Source: Clostridium sporogenes (GTDB lineage: Bacteria; Bacillota; Clostridia; Clostridiales; Clostridiaceae). Taken from it: a stretch of DNA of 64,000 nucleotides. Made by a program: the position numbers and the translations under genes. The DNA lies in the NCBI RefSeq assembly GCF_001020205.1, contig NZ_CP011663.1, forward strand, positions 1,054,001-1,118,000, written 5' to 3'. Within the stretch, counting starts at the first letter, position 1. Each line of letters starts with the position of its first letter. Below are positions 26,366 to 35,581 of this stretch, in pieces. The notes under the pieces were generated by a model. The model worked only from the letters and a program-made list of their open reading frames with translations, was not told where the DNA came from and searched no databases.

Positions 26366-28534
26366 ATGAATAGTCTTAAAAACATAATTAAGGTATATAA
26401 AAGAGATATAAAAAGTTTGAAGAAAAATTATATTGCAATAATCATAATATTAGGAGTGTGTATATTACCCTCTCTTTATGCATGGGTTAATATTAAAGCC
26501 TGTTGGGATCCTTATGAAAATACAGGTACAGTACCCATAGCTGTAATTAATAATGATAAAGGTACAAATTTTAACGGTAAAGAATTGAACGTAGGAAATG
26601 ATGTTGTAAAAAAACTTAAGGATAATAATAAAATTGGATGGAAGTTTACCAATAAAAAAGAAGCGGATATGGGAGTTATAGATGGTACATATTATGCAAG
26701 TATAGAAATACCAGAAGATTTTTCATCTGATATAGCAAGTATTTTATCTGATAATCCTAAACATCCAGAAGTAATCTACAAGGTAGATACAAAAGAGAAC
26801 CCTGTAGCAGCAAAGATAACTGGTATGGCTAAAACTACATTAATAAATGAAATAACCACGAATTTTGTTACTACTGTAAATAAAACTATATTTTCTTCTA
26901 TAAATGGAATAGGGAAAAATTTAGAGGCTAATAAAAATGAAATAATAAAACTTAAGGAATCTATTATTTCAATGAACAAGAATATGGATTTAATTTTGGC
27001 AGGATTACAAAGTGTAAATACAAATTCTAAAAATTTAAATGAATATTTAGGTATAGTAAAAACTACTCTTCCAGAAATAGCTAAGGGATTAGAGAATGTT
27101 ACAGCTAAAACTTCCAATACAAGAGAAACGATTAATGAAACTAAAAATACATTGAATAATTCCTTTTATAATATAGACTTTACATTAAAGCAGGCTATGG
27201 CAACTAATAATCGTGTTGAAGCATTATTAGATGAATTAATAGCTTTAAATAATGAATCCTCAAGCAGTGAAATAAATAAATCAATATTAAATTTAATTAT
27301 GGATATAGATACTACAAATAAAAATATTGATTCTATAGTAGAATTTCTTCAAGGTATCAATACTGCAAAACCCAATGCTCAAGTATCTGAGCTTATAGTA
27401 TCTCTTAAAAATATTAAAGATACTTTAAATGGAGAAAAGGAAAAATTATTAAAGATACAAGAAGCTTCTTCAACTTCAAATAAAATAAATGAAAATTTAA
27501 TAAACCAATTGAAGCAAAATACAGGTAATTTAAATAAAAAAATTGAAAATGTAATAAATACTTTTAATTCAAATACAAAGGGAGAATTAAATAATATAGC
27601 TAATAGTTTTCAAAAATCTATTGAGGATGCTAGTGAACTTATAAAATTAGGTAGTGGATTAAATACCCAAATAGAAAATTTATTAAAGACTTCTGCAAAG
27701 GGAACAGAAGTATCAGGAAAAATAAGTGGGGAACTAGTTAATAAGTTAACTGAGTACAAAGGCATAATAGGTGAAATAAGCAAAAAATTAGAATTAGTTA
27801 GTAATGAAGATTTAGTAGAAATAATAAGTATACTTCAAAATAATCCTATATTAATGTCACAGACTATAGCAACTCCTTTTAATGTTAAAGAGGAATCTAT
27901 TTATGCTATACCTAATTATGGATCTGCAATGACCCCTGTGTATAGTGTACTAGCTCTTTGGGTTGGGACTTTAATACTAGTGTCTTTATTAAAAACGGAG
28001 GTAGTGGATTTTGAAGGTAGTGAAAACATAACTATAAGACAAAAATATTTTGGGAAAATGCTTACATTTATAACTTTAGCTTCTATACAGGGAATTATAG
28101 TGGCTGTAGGAGATAAGGTTATACTGGGAGTGTATACAATTAATTTCCCACTTATGCTTATATTTTCTTTAGTATCTTCTATTACATTTGCTATAATAAC
28201 TTATACTTTGGTAGCTTTATTTAGTAAATTTGGTAATGCTTTAGCCATAGTATTTATGATATTACAATTAGCAGGTAGTGGTGGAACTTACCCAATACAG
28301 GTAGATCCATTAATATTTAGAATACTTCAACCATTTTTCCCATTTACCTATAGTATAGGAGGCTTTAGAGAAGCAATAGGAGGTCCCCTTATAGCTAGTG
28401 TGGTATTAGATTTTATAATGCTTATATTAATGTCTATTGTATTTCTTTTAATAGGGTTTTTCTTAAAATCTCCGCTACACAATAAGGTTAGCAAGTTTGA
28501 TGAAAACTTTAAGGCTTCAGGAATATCAGAGTAA
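26366..28534 (+). CDS. YhgE/Pip-family membrane protein (first of a tandem pair)
   Basis: This 722-residue protein has the family layout: one membrane segment near the N-terminus (about 20-40) followed by the signature LYAWVNIKACWDPY (about 37-50), a large external region rich in heptads and Asn (about 60-520), then six C-terminal membrane segments (about 525-705) ending near LGFREA-like IGGFREAIGGP. The fold is the ABC-2 permease-like Pip domain (phage infection protein of Lactococcus; YhgE of Bacillus). Its exact role is unsettled; relatives act in phage adsorption, envelope and secretion. AGGAGG lies 12 bases before the ATG, a rather long gap. It is co-transcribed with a paralogue. Confidence 0.9.
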   Translation: MNSLKNIIKVYKRDIKSLKKNYIAIIIILGVCILPSLYAWVNIKACWDPYENTGTVPIAVINNDKGTNFNGKELNVGNDVVKKLKDNNKIGWKFTNKKEADMGVIDGTYYASIEIPEDFSSDIASILSDNPKHPEVIYKVDTKENPVAAKITGMAKTTLINEITTNFVTTVNKTIFSSINGIGKNLEANKNEIIKLKESIISMNKNMDLILAGLQSVNTNSKNLNEYLGIVKTTLPEIAKGLENVTAKTSNTRETINETKNTLNNSFYNIDFTLKQAMATNNRVEALLDELIALNNESSSSEINKSILNLIMDIDTTNKNIDSIVEFLQGINTAKPNAQVSELIVSLKNIKDTLNGEKEKLLKIQEASSTSNKINENLINQLKQNTGNLNKKIENVINTFNSNTKGELNNIANSFQKSIEDASELIKLGSGLNTQIENLLKTSAKGTEVSGKISGELVNKLTEYKGIIGEISKKLELVSNEDLVEIISILQNNPILMSQTIATPFNVKEESIYAIPNYGSAMTPVYSVLALWVGTLILVSLLKTEVVDFEGSENITIRQKYFGKMLTFITLASIQGIIVAVGDKVILGVYTINFPLMLIFSLVSSITFAIITYTLVALFSKFGNALAIVFMILQLAGSGGTYPIQVDPLIFRILQPFFPFTYSIGGFREAIGGPLIASVVLDFIMLILMSIVFLLIGFFLKSPLHNKVSKFDENFKASGISE

Positions 28535-28560
28535 ATACAGAAATTGAAGAGGTGAAACAT

Positions 28561-30720
28561 ATGAAAAAGGCATTTAAAATATTTTTAAGGGATCTAAGAA
28601 ATATAGTTAAACATCCTGCAGCCCTTATAATAGTAATAGGATTAAGTTTTATTCCTTCATTGTATGCATGGATAAATATAAAAGCTTGTTGGGACCCTTA
28701 CGCTAATACAGGAAACTTACCTATAGCTGTAGTTAATAAGGATGAAGGTATGATGGTTAAAGGTAAGTATACAAATGTAGGAGATGGGATTGTTAAGAAT
28801 TTAAAGACAAATAAAAAGATAGGCTGGGTTTTTGTAGATGAATGGCAAGGGAATTATGGACTTAATGAAGGTAAATATTATGCCCTTATAGAAATACCAT
28901 CAAATTTTACTAGAGGATTAACAAGTTTAACAACTACAGATCCACAAAAACCTAATATTATATACAGAGTTAATGAAAAAGCCAACGCTATAGCAACTAA
29001 AATAACCAATGCAGCCAAGGGGAGTTTGGCTAAAGAAATTCAAACTAATTTTGTTTATACAGTAAATAAAGAGGCTCTTAAGGTATTGAATGATACAGGA
29101 ATGAAGTTAGAAAAAAATAAGCCTCAGATACTTGAGGTAAGATCTAACTTAGAGTTAGCAAATAAAAGTATCGGAGAAGTAAAAAATATTATAGGAGATG
29201 CCAGTAAGGATTCTGAAAGTCTTCAAAAATATTTAAATGATACAAAAAATAAGTTGCCCCTTATAACAGATCAGATAAATAATTTACAAAAGGCAACGGA
29301 ATCTAGTAAGAAACTAGTAAGTGAAACTGAACAAAACTTGAATAATATATCAAAAAATATTAATAATGACATTATGGATATAGAAAGTATAAATAATAAA
29401 ATTGAAGATATATTAGCAAAATTAAAAGAACTTAATAATAGTGGAAGTAATGGAGAAATGATTAAACTTATAGATGAAGCATCAAAATTATGTGATTCTA
29501 TAAATACTAATATAGATGCTACTATAAAATCGTTAGAAGCAGTAAATAGTTTAAAACCGAATGAAAGTATTAATAATTTGATAAATACTTTAAAAAGTTT
29601 AAAAGGAAAAATTAACACTGAAAAAAATAGATTAAATGAATTAAAAAGTAAAATCTCTAATGGAAATAGTGATAAGAAAAATATAGATCAAATTATAGAC
29701 TCTATAATGCCATTAAGTAATGATATAAATAAAAGTATAAAAAATATGTCTAATGCTTTTTATAATGGTATAACAACAGAAATATCTAATACTGCTAAAG
29801 GATTAAACAATGGATTAAGTACAGCTAACGATATATTAGATACTACAAAATTGATAGTACCACAGCTAAAGGCTTTAGCCAATTTTGGAGTAGGAACCAG
29901 TAAGGCTGCCTTAGAGGATGGTAAAAAAATAAATGATAAATTATCAGAGTTTGAAAAAACAATAAATAAACTTCAGGAAAAAACATCTTCTTTGACTGAG
30001 GATACTTTAGATAAAATAATAAATTTATCTGAAAAAAATCCAGAAAAAATAGCATCATTTCTATCTTCTCCCATAAATATTAAAGAAGAGGAGATATATA
30101 ACACAGGTATATTTGGAATAGGACTAACTCCCTTTTATACAGTCTTAGCTATATGGGTAGGAGTTCTACTTATGAGTTCATTATTATCCGTAGAAGCAGA
30201 AGAGTTTGAGGGAGAGAAAAAACTTACCCATCTTCAAGTATATTTTGGAAAATTATTTTTGTTTTTATCAATAGCTATAATACAAGGGCTTATTGTAACC
30301 TTAGGAGATGTATTTATCTTAGGAATAAAACCAGCAAGTATGGGATTGCTAATTTTATTTACTATAATAACAGCTATAACTTTTACCTTTATAATATATA
30401 CTCTAGTATCTATTTTTGGAAATTTGGGAAAGGCTATTGCAGTAGTTATAATGGTATTCCAAATAGCTGGTGCAGGAGGTATATATCCAATACAAACTAA
30501 TCCTAAAATATTTGGTGTATTGCAACCTTTATGGCCTTTTACTTATGCCATAGCAGGTTTTAGAGAAGCTATTGCAGGACCTGTACAAGCTGCTGTAATT
30601 AAAAATTTAGGAGCTTTATTTATATTTTCTATAGGATCATTATTATTAGTTGTTCTTAAAAAACCGTTACATAAAGTTACTGAATATATGAATGATAAAT
30701 TTATAGAAACAGGATTATAA
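28561..30720 (+). CDS. YhgE/Pip-family membrane protein (second of a tandem pair)
   Basis: This 719-residue paralogue of the upstream gene lies 26 bases after it, with AGAGGTG before the ATG. It repeats the same layout: N-terminal membrane helix with LYAWINIKACWDPYANTG, a long external coiled-coil-like region (about 60-510) and six membrane segments, with AGGIYPIQTNP and IAGFREAIAGP near the end. The conserved ends and diverged middle suggest the two form a hetero-complex whose external stalks recognise different partners. The function is not established. Confidence 0.9.
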   Translation: MKKAFKIFLRDLRNIVKHPAALIIVIGLSFIPSLYAWINIKACWDPYANTGNLPIAVVNKDEGMMVKGKYTNVGDGIVKNLKTNKKIGWVFVDEWQGNYGLNEGKYYALIEIPSNFTRGLTSLTTTDPQKPNIIYRVNEKANAIATKITNAAKGSLAKEIQTNFVYTVNKEALKVLNDTGMKLEKNKPQILEVRSNLELANKSIGEVKNIIGDASKDSESLQKYLNDTKNKLPLITDQINNLQKATESSKKLVSETEQNLNNISKNINNDIMDIESINNKIEDILAKLKELNNSGSNGEMIKLIDEASKLCDSINTNIDATIKSLEAVNSLKPNESINNLINTLKSLKGKINTEKNRLNELKSKISNGNSDKKNIDQIIDSIMPLSNDINKSIKNMSNAFYNGITTEISNTAKGLNNGLSTANDILDTTKLIVPQLKALANFGVGTSKAALEDGKKINDKLSEFEKTINKLQEKTSSLTEDTLDKIINLSEKNPEKIASFLSSPINIKEEEIYNTGIFGIGLTPFYTVLAIWVGVLLMSSLLSVEAEEFEGEKKLTHLQVYFGKLFLFLSIAIIQGLIVTLGDVFILGIKPASMGLLILFTIITAITFTFIIYTLVSIFGNLGKAIAVVIMVFQIAGAGGIYPIQTNPKIFGVLQPLWPFTYAIAGFREAIAGPVQAAVIKNLGALFIFSIGSLLLVVLKKPLHKVTEYMNDKFIETGL

Positions 30721-30750
30721 GTATGTTACTATTTTAAGGTAAATTTATTA

Positions 30751-30961
30751 CAGCCTATTAAAAAGGGATATGTGTCTAGAAAGGCAACTCAATTCGCTAA
30801 GATATTTTAATTTGTTTTTTATAAAATATATTGGTAAAAAATGAAACTCGCTGACTGCTCAAACAATCATTTTTCCCTAATATATTTTCAAAAAACAAAT
30901 AACAATATCTAAGCTTTTTCAAATGCCTTTTACGCCACATATCCCTCTTTTTAATAGGCTG
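30751..30961. repeat. Dispersed repeat family A, copy 3 (inverted)
   Basis: The outer stem is CAGCCTATTAAAAAGGGATATGTG (in part) against CACATATCCCTCTTTTTAATAGGCTG; inner parts pair AAAGGCA with TGCCTTT and so on. The apex at 30844-30868 is AACTCGCTGACTGCTCAAAC, the reverse complement of the apex in the other two copies. It lies about 30 bases after the second yhgE-like gene. Confidence 0.8.
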
Positions 30962-30978
30962 AAGCTAGTATAATTTCT

Positions 30979-31050
30979 TAAAGAAGATAGGAGTATTAGA
31001 GCTGGTAGTCATTATCTATAAGAGTTTTATATATTAAATTTGTTTTCGAA
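30979..31050 (-). repeat. Dispersed repeat family C, fragment
   Basis: On the minus strand it has AGCTCTAATACTCCTATCTT, matching the first stem of the element at 32105-32246, then diverges. It lies between a family A copy and a family B half copy. Confidence 0.45.
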
Positions 31051-31080
31051 TCTGTTCTCTATACTCTTTTCTCTAAATAA

Positions 31081-31200
31081 AAGTCCTGTTTACTTTACGC
31101 TTAAATATTAGTTCACAAATAAAGTATTCTAATTATTTTTCTAGATATCTATTTTGTCTAAAAGTATTTCTTGTTTTAATACCTTTAAAAGCTGTTATAA
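31081..31200 (+). repeat. Dispersed repeat family B, half copy
   Basis: It matches the right arm of the complete element at 24460-24720: GTTTACTTTACGCTTAAATA, then GTTCACAAATAAAGTATTCT, then CTTGTTTTAATACCTTTAAA. The left arm is not present. Confidence 0.75.
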
Positions 31201-31224
31201 TAATTTCTTATATTAATCTAAGTA

Positions 31225-31527
31225 TTAAGGCCCAAAAATCAAAACACCTAAAGTCATATAGATAAAAGGTAATAGAAATAATAAAATGTTAACAACCATA
31301 CCTAGCTTACCCCATTTATTAGTTTCAATTCTTACTGATAATATTCCCAAAAGAAAGCCAAGAGGACTTATAAATATTCCAAAGAACAACGGGAGGCCTT
31401 CCCATTTTTGCCATGGAGTTATTTTAAAAAGCCAATTTAATATAGGTAAAATAACAATTATAGACATAATTAAAGAAACAATTGCAAGTAGATTGGCAGA
31501 ACTTTTAACTGAATGCTTTTTTTCCAT
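31225..31527 (-). CDS. Small membrane protein, DUF4190-like
   Basis: This 100-residue protein has a polar N-terminus (MEKKHSVKSSAN), a hydrophobic segment (about residues 12-33), a loop with TPWQKWEGLP, then two more hydrophobic segments (about 47-64 and 75-96). The block FISPLGFLLGILSV is like small DUF4190-type membrane proteins. No catalytic residues are seen. It is monocistronic and convergent with the yhgE-like pair. Confidence 0.7.
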   Translation of the reverse strand: MEKKHSVKSSANLLAIVSLIMSIIVILPILNWLFKITPWQKWEGLPLFFGIFISPLGFLLGILSVRIETNKWGKLGMVVNILLFLLPFIYMTLGVLIFGP

Positions 31528-31683
31528 ATAACTATACTCCTTGTATTTATTAATTTATATTTGAATTATACATTATATATGGTTTAAAAAGCCAGATTTT
31601 ATTTTTATAAAAGCTAAGAATTAGTTGATTTAATAAAAATAATTATAATAAATAATTATATAGATTTTAGGAGGACAGAAATA

Positions 31684-32093
31684 ATGCCATTTACTTTTTC
31701 ACATCCAGCAATAGTTTTACCCACAAAGGTGGAAAATTTGTTATACTATTTGAAGGATTAAGAAAAAATATAGAAATTTTAAATTATGATATACCAGTAT
31801 ACAAAACACTCCAGCATGGAAGTACACTTTTAGGAGTAATATTTATAATTTTATATATTTATTCTAAAAGGAATAAGCCTATAAATGGGAAAAGAATTAA
31901 TAGAATTCCTTCCATAAATAATAAAGAAAAGGTATTTTATTTTACAACTATTTTTTGTACAGGCTTAATAGTTTTACTTGTATATTTTTTTTATTAAAGA
32001 TCAGTTTTTCCATAAAGAATATAGGATCTTTTGTAGTACCCTTTATAAATGGTTTGTTTATAGGCACTGTAATTGAATCTATAAAATATAAAT
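31684..32093 (+). pseudogene. Broken DUF4184 membrane protein gene
   Basis: AGGAGG precedes an ATG opening with MPFTFSHPAIVLP, the signature start of DUF4184, but the frame stops after 25 residues. A later frame picks up LQHGSTLLGVIFIILYIY (about 31811-31870), the family's second conserved block, and a further shifted frame holds IGSFVVPFINGLFIGTVIES near the end. The middle of the gene (about 60 residues or more) is lost and at least two frameshifts remain. It cannot make the normal protein. Confidence 0.75.
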
Positions 32094-32104
32094 AGAAAAT
32101 TTTT

Positions 32105-32246
32105 AAATACTTTTTTATCCGATAACTACTCGCTCTAATACTCTCATCTTCTTCAAAGAGGGAGTAAAGAGCGGGTACGTCCCTGGATAACGATTTCTAA
32201 GCTTCATCGGGAGTAAAAACTCCCGATGAAGCCAAGAACTCTGTTT
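32105..32246 (+). repeat. Dispersed repeat family C, best copy (structured element)
   Basis: Stem 1 is GCTCT-AA-TACTC...GAGTA-A-AGAGC; a small stem GGG-TACGT-CCC follows, then CTGGATAACGATTTCTAAG, and stem 2 is the perfect CTTCATCGGGAGT-AAAA-ACTCCCGATGAAG. It is the best-preserved of two longer and two degraded copies in the window. It follows the broken DUF4184 gene and precedes recQ by 240 bases. It could be a structured RNA or the end of a lost IS200/IS605-like element; I cannot decide by eye. Confidence 0.7.
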
Positions 32247-32485
32247 ATAGAAATATTAAAGAAAAGTTGGGTATAATTTTAGACAAGTAGAACAATATAA
32301 ATTTCTTATTAATAAATTTATACTAAAATTATACTTTATAAGAAGAACTTATCTATGTTTCGGCAGTAATTATATACAGTATAAGAATTCTAAATAACTG
32401 AAACTTAACAAATGTAACACCACCCAATCTTATAAAAGTTGTGAGTATTTGAAATGGGATAAATATATGAAATGGAAGTGAATTT

Positions 32486-34615
32486 ATGTTACAAGAAGCT
32501 AAAAATTTACTAAAAAAACATTTTGGATATAATGAATTTAGGAAGGCTCAAGAAAAAGTAATAGAAAGTATTTTGAAAAAGGAAGATACAGTAGCTATTA
32601 TGCCTACAGGAGCAGGAAAATCTATATGTTATCAAATACCTGCATTGATTTTTGAAGGGGTAACGGTAGTAATATCTCCTCTTATTTCTCTTATGAAAGA
32701 CCAAGTGGATTCCTTAAAAGAAGTTGGAATAGAGGCTACATACATAAATAGTTCTCTAAATAATTTAGAAATAGAAGAAAGAATATTTAATGCAAGGGAA
32801 GGACTTTATAAGCTTATTTATATAGCTCCAGAAAGATTAGAATCTGATAGTTTTGTAAGAAGTTTAAATAATTTAAATATAGCTTTGGTAGCGGTAGATG
32901 AGGCACACTGTGTATCTCAATGGGGACATGATTTTAGACCCAGTTATACGAAAATAAGTAATTTTATAAGAAAATTATCTAAACGGCCTATTGTAACAGC
33001 CTTTACAGCTACAGCCACAGAAACCGTTAGATACGATATATTAAATATTTTAGAACTTCAAGATCCTAAGGTATTTGTAACAGGTTTTGATAGGGAAAAT
33101 TTAAGTTTTTCTGTTATAAAGGGTGAAGATAAAGAGAAATTTATATTTGATTATTTGGAAAATAATATAGGCAAGGTAGGGATAATATACACATCTACAA
33201 GAAAAGAGGCAGAAAGTTTATATAACAAGATAAATAAAAAAGGTTATAAAGTGGGAGTATATCATGCAGGATTAAATGATGAAGAAAGAAAAAGAACCCA
33301 AGAGGATTTTTCTTTTGATAATATAGAAATAATAGTAGCTACTAATGCATTTGGTATGGGTATAGATAAATCCAATGTAAGATTTGTTATACATCACAAT
33401 ATACCTAAAAATATGGAAGCCTATTATCAAGAAGCAGGTCGTGCTGGCAGAGATGGAGAAGAAAGTGAATGTATATTATTATTCTCTCCTAATGACATTC
33501 GACTTCAAAAATATTTTATAGATGAAAGTTTTTTATCACCAGAAAGAAAAAATAATGAATATAACAAACTAAGGGCTATGGTAGATTATTGTTACACTTC
33601 AAAATGTTTAAGATCCTATATATTAGAATATTTTGGTGAAGAACCTTTAGAAGAAAAATGTAATAATTGTAGTACTTGCAATGACAATAGAGAAGAAAAG
33701 GACATAACCTTAGAAGCACAAAAGATATTTTCCTGTGTATATAGAATGAAGGAACGTTTTGGTGTAAATATGGTAGCAGATGTACTTAGAGGGTCAAAAA
33801 ATAAAAAGCTCTTATCCTTAGATTTAGATGGATTATCCACTTATGGTATTATGGAGGAATTTACGCAGAAGGATATAGTAGCTTTAATGAATAAACTAAT
33901 AGCAGATGATTATATGGTAACTACAGATGATAAATTTCCCGTTGTAAGATTAAGACCAAAATCCTATGATGTGTTAAAAGGAAAAGAAACTGTAGCTATA
34001 AAGGTTAGTAAAATAGATAAGAAAGTAAAAGCAGACAATGAATTGTTAGATAGACTAAAGCAGCTAAGAAAAGCAATATCTCAAGAGGAATCTGTACCGC
34101 CATTTATGATATTCCCAGATGCTACTTTAAAAGAGCTTAGTGAATACATGCCTACTAAAGAGGAAGATTTATTAAAAATTAAAGGTATAGGTGAAAGAAA
34201 AGCTGAGGTTTATGGAGAAAGGTTCATAAAAGCTATTACAGAATATATGGACGAAAAGGGAATAGATATTAATAATATGGACAATTATGAAGGTACTAAA
34301 AGTAATAAGGATTCTAAAATAAAGACTCATGTATTAAGCTATAATCTATATAAAGAAGGAAAAACTATAAAAGAAATTGCAGATGAGCGGAACTTAAAGG
34401 CTATAACTATACAAGAGCATTTATTTAAGTGTCTGTCAGAAGGTATGGAAGTTGATTTAGATAATTTTATAAAAAAAGATTATGAAAAGCTAATATTAGA
34501 TACTATAAAAAAAGTTGGTGGAACAAAATTAAAACCAGTGAAGGATGAATTACCATCGGAAGTGGATTATATGTGTATAAAATCCGTATGGTATAAATAT
34601 AAAGATACAATTTAA
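32486..34615 (+). CDS. recQ: ATP-dependent DNA helicase RecQ
   Basis: This 709-residue 3'-5' helicase serves recombination and repair. Motifs in order: Walker A MPTGAGKSICYQ (about residues 38-49), DEAH box VDEAHCVSQWGHDFRP (about 138), TAFTATAT, motif VI YYQEAGRAGRDG (about 312-323), the zinc-binding cysteines CNNCSTC (about 394-400), the winged-helix RQC part, an HRDC domain (about 525-600) and a C-terminal helix-turn-helix extension (about 610-709) with HVLSYNLYKEGKTIKEIADE. This is the longer RecQ form common in Firmicutes. It is monocistronic. Confidence 0.97.
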   Translation: MLQEAKNLLKKHFGYNEFRKAQEKVIESILKKEDTVAIMPTGAGKSICYQIPALIFEGVTVVISPLISLMKDQVDSLKEVGIEATYINSSLNNLEIEERIFNAREGLYKLIYIAPERLESDSFVRSLNNLNIALVAVDEAHCVSQWGHDFRPSYTKISNFIRKLSKRPIVTAFTATATETVRYDILNILELQDPKVFVTGFDRENLSFSVIKGEDKEKFIFDYLENNIGKVGIIYTSTRKEAESLYNKINKKGYKVGVYHAGLNDEERKRTQEDFSFDNIEIIVATNAFGMGIDKSNVRFVIHHNIPKNMEAYYQEAGRAGRDGEESECILLFSPNDIRLQKYFIDESFLSPERKNNEYNKLRAMVDYCYTSKCLRSYILEYFGEEPLEEKCNNCSTCNDNREEKDITLEAQKIFSCVYRMKERFGVNMVADVLRGSKNKKLLSLDLDGLSTYGIMEEFTQKDIVALMNKLIADDYMVTTDDKFPVVRLRPKSYDVLKGKETVAIKVSKIDKKVKADNELLDRLKQLRKAISQEESVPPFMIFPDATLKELSEYMPTKEEDLLKIKGIGERKAEVYGERFIKAITEYMDEKGIDINNMDNYEGTKSNKDSKIKTHVLSYNLYKEGKTIKEIADERNLKAITIQEHLFKCLSEGMEVDLDNFIKKDYEKLILDTIKKVGGTKLKPVKDELPSEVDYMCIKSVWYKYKDTI

Positions 34616-34683
34616 AGGCAAATACTCTAAAATAGATTAAAATATAGAATAATTTTAGCTCCTTTTTCAAAAACTAGTGAAAG

Positions 34684-34723
34684 ATTTGCTAATTAATATT
34701 TGATTGTAAAGTAATTAGCAAAT
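34684..34723 (+). promoter_or_regulatory. Inverted repeat ahead of the rubrerythrin gene
   Basis: ATTTGCTAATTA (34684-34695) and TAATTAGCAAAT (34712-34723) are perfect 12-base inverted arms separated by 16 bases, ending 28 bases before the rubrerythrin start. It may be an operator or a leader hairpin. It does not match a PerR box. Confidence 0.45.
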
Positions 34724-34750
34724 AAAGTTAAATGAGAAAGGGGTATTTTT

Positions 34751-35182
34751 ATGGATGAATTAGATATAATAAATGAAAACCAATTAGGTATAGCTGCTCA
34801 AAATGAAAATATTAAAACTGATTTAGAAGGGCAATTTAGAGCTGAAACTGGGGAAGTTGGTTTATATATAGCAATGGCAAGAGTAGCTCAAAGACAAGGT
34901 TTCCCAGAAATAGCAGAGGTATTAAAAGTAATTGCTACAGAAGAGGCAGAACATGCAGCGAGATATGCAGAATTAAATGGGAAAATTTCTGACTGTACAA
35001 AAGAAAACTTACAAAAAATGCTACAGGGCGAGATAGGATCAAATAAAATGAAAAAATCTTTAGCTGTAAAAGCTAAAGAAGAAAATATAGATGAAGTACA
35101 TGATTTTATAGATGAAGCTTCTAGAGATGAAGCAAGACATGCAAAGATGTTAAAGGGATTATTAGATAGATATTTTCAATAA
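34751..35182 (+). CDS. Rubrerythrin-type ferritin-like diiron protein
   Basis: This 143-residue four-helix protein has the diiron ligands of rubrerythrin: Glu in FRAETGEVGLY (about residues 28-38), the pair EEAEHAARY (about 68-76) and DEASRDEARHAKM (about 120-132). The C-terminal rubredoxin domain of classical rubrerythrin is absent, so an external electron donor is needed. Proteins like this reduce hydrogen peroxide in anaerobes. AAAGGGG precedes the ATG. A strong terminator follows. Confidence 0.93.
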   Translation: MDELDIINENQLGIAAQNENIKTDLEGQFRAETGEVGLYIAMARVAQRQGFPEIAEVLKVIATEEAEHAARYAELNGKISDCTKENLQKMLQGEIGSNKMKKSLAVKAKEENIDEVHDFIDEASRDEARHAKMLKGLLDRYFQ

Positions 35183-35211
35183 ATTAAGAATAAAAAATTA
35201 TAATACTTATT

Positions 35212-35263
35212 AAAAAGGGACTTTATCAAATTTATTTTTGGAAATTTGATAAGGTCCTTTTTC
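35212..35263 (+). terminator. Intrinsic terminator after the rubrerythrin gene
   Basis: AAAAAGGGA-CTTTATCAAATTT pairs with AAATTTGATAAGGTCCTTTTT around an 8-base loop, ending in a T-run. Confidence 0.88.
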
Positions 35264-35581
35264 TAATATTAAGCAAATATAGTTAAATTACTTGATTTAA
35301 CTATTAAGTATAAAATTTAATAATACAATCAATTATTGAGAAAAAATATAAATATTGACAATAATTGAATCATATTGTAAAGTTATAACTAAATAAAGGA
35401 TTTTTGGATATATTAAGTAATTTTTCAATTTAATTACCAAAAAAATAAAAATCATTACTCAAAATAAAAATAATATTAGTTTTTTGTAAAGGTTTATTTG
35501 GTTGGGTATGTTTTAGTTAAAATTGTGTCTTAAAACAGAAAAATAATTTAGAAAAAATACATTGTTTAAAGGGGCGAAAAA
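35264..35581 (+). promoter_or_regulatory. Upstream region of the chemoreceptor gene
   Basis: In this 318-base gap the best promoter candidate is TTGACA (35355-35360) with TAAAGT 17 bases downstream (35378-35383). No clear flagellar sigma-type promoter was seen. Nothing else is recognisable. Confidence 0.35.
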
